Assembly (NCBI GenBank): GCA_902783515.1
Contig: CACZRK010000111.1
Location: 1 to 6,790, forward strand
Length of the DNA: 6,790 nucleotides
Source of the DNA: an uncultured Coriobacteriaceae bacterium
GTDB lineage: Bacteria; Actinomycetota; Coriobacteriia; Coriobacteriales; UMGS124
Reading direction: 5' to 3'
The position numbers and the translations under genes are program-made. The number at the start of each line of letters is the position of its first letter. Positions within the stretch are counted from its first letter, which is position 1. This document shows positions 6,741 through 6,790 of this stretch, in pieces. Below the pieces are notes generated by a model. That model searched no databases. It had not been told where the DNA came from and saw only the letters and a program-made list of their open reading frames with translations.

Positions 6741-6790
6741 GACCATCTTGAGCAGCCGATCGCGCGTACGGGGCGCGATGACGCTCAGTA

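Noticed and set aside
6729..6746. TRIC start at the ATG at 6746
   Set aside because: No Shine-Dalgarno precedes it, whereas the strong GGGGAGGTG lies between it and the ATG at 6728.

Overview
The window is high in G+C, with strong G/C preference at third codon positions. It carries four solid housekeeping-type genes and one short conserved-looking gene of unknown function. The gene content, the base composition and the protein sequences (TypA, a PurB of the bacterial 430-450 residue class, a parvulin-type foldase with a probable lipid anchor, a TRIC-family channel) fit a Gram-positive, high-GC bacterium. My best guess is a member of the Coriobacteriia (Olsenella/Atopobium/Collinsella relatives). 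That is inferred from general character, not from a marker gene, and is held with moderate confidence. No phage, insertion sequence, CRISPR array, tRNA or rRNA is visible.

Layout, left to right. (1) 48-533, plus strand: a 161-residue protein of unknown function. Its last codons turn abruptly A/T-rich, and a possible -10 box lies just after its stop. (2) 650-2518, plus: typA/bipA, a ribosome-associated translational GTPase with all five G motifs, followed by a textbook intrinsic terminator (2562-2603). (3) 2699-4042, plus: purB, adenylosuccinate lyase, with catalytic histidines and signature loop intact. (4) 4043-4352: a 310-base intergenic region full of inverted repeats, with a small A/T-rich island and a doubtful 35-codon frame resembling a lipoprotein signal peptide. 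(5) 4353-5678, plus: an exported SurA/PrsA-like parvulin foldase in which both usual active-site histidines are replaced. (6) 5706-6728, minus: a TRIC/UPF0126 membrane protein with a long, family-atypical C-terminal tail, convergent with the foldase gene.

The genes do not form one pathway. typA and purB are separated by a strong terminator, so purB is probably its own transcription unit. The foldase gene has a long leader region of its own, and the TRIC gene is on the other strand. The window is mostly ordinary core genome. The points most worth a second look are the active-site-depleted parvulin domain, the paired palindromes upstream of it, the codon-usage island at the end of the first gene, and the TRIC tail. 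I found no convincing new multi-gene system.
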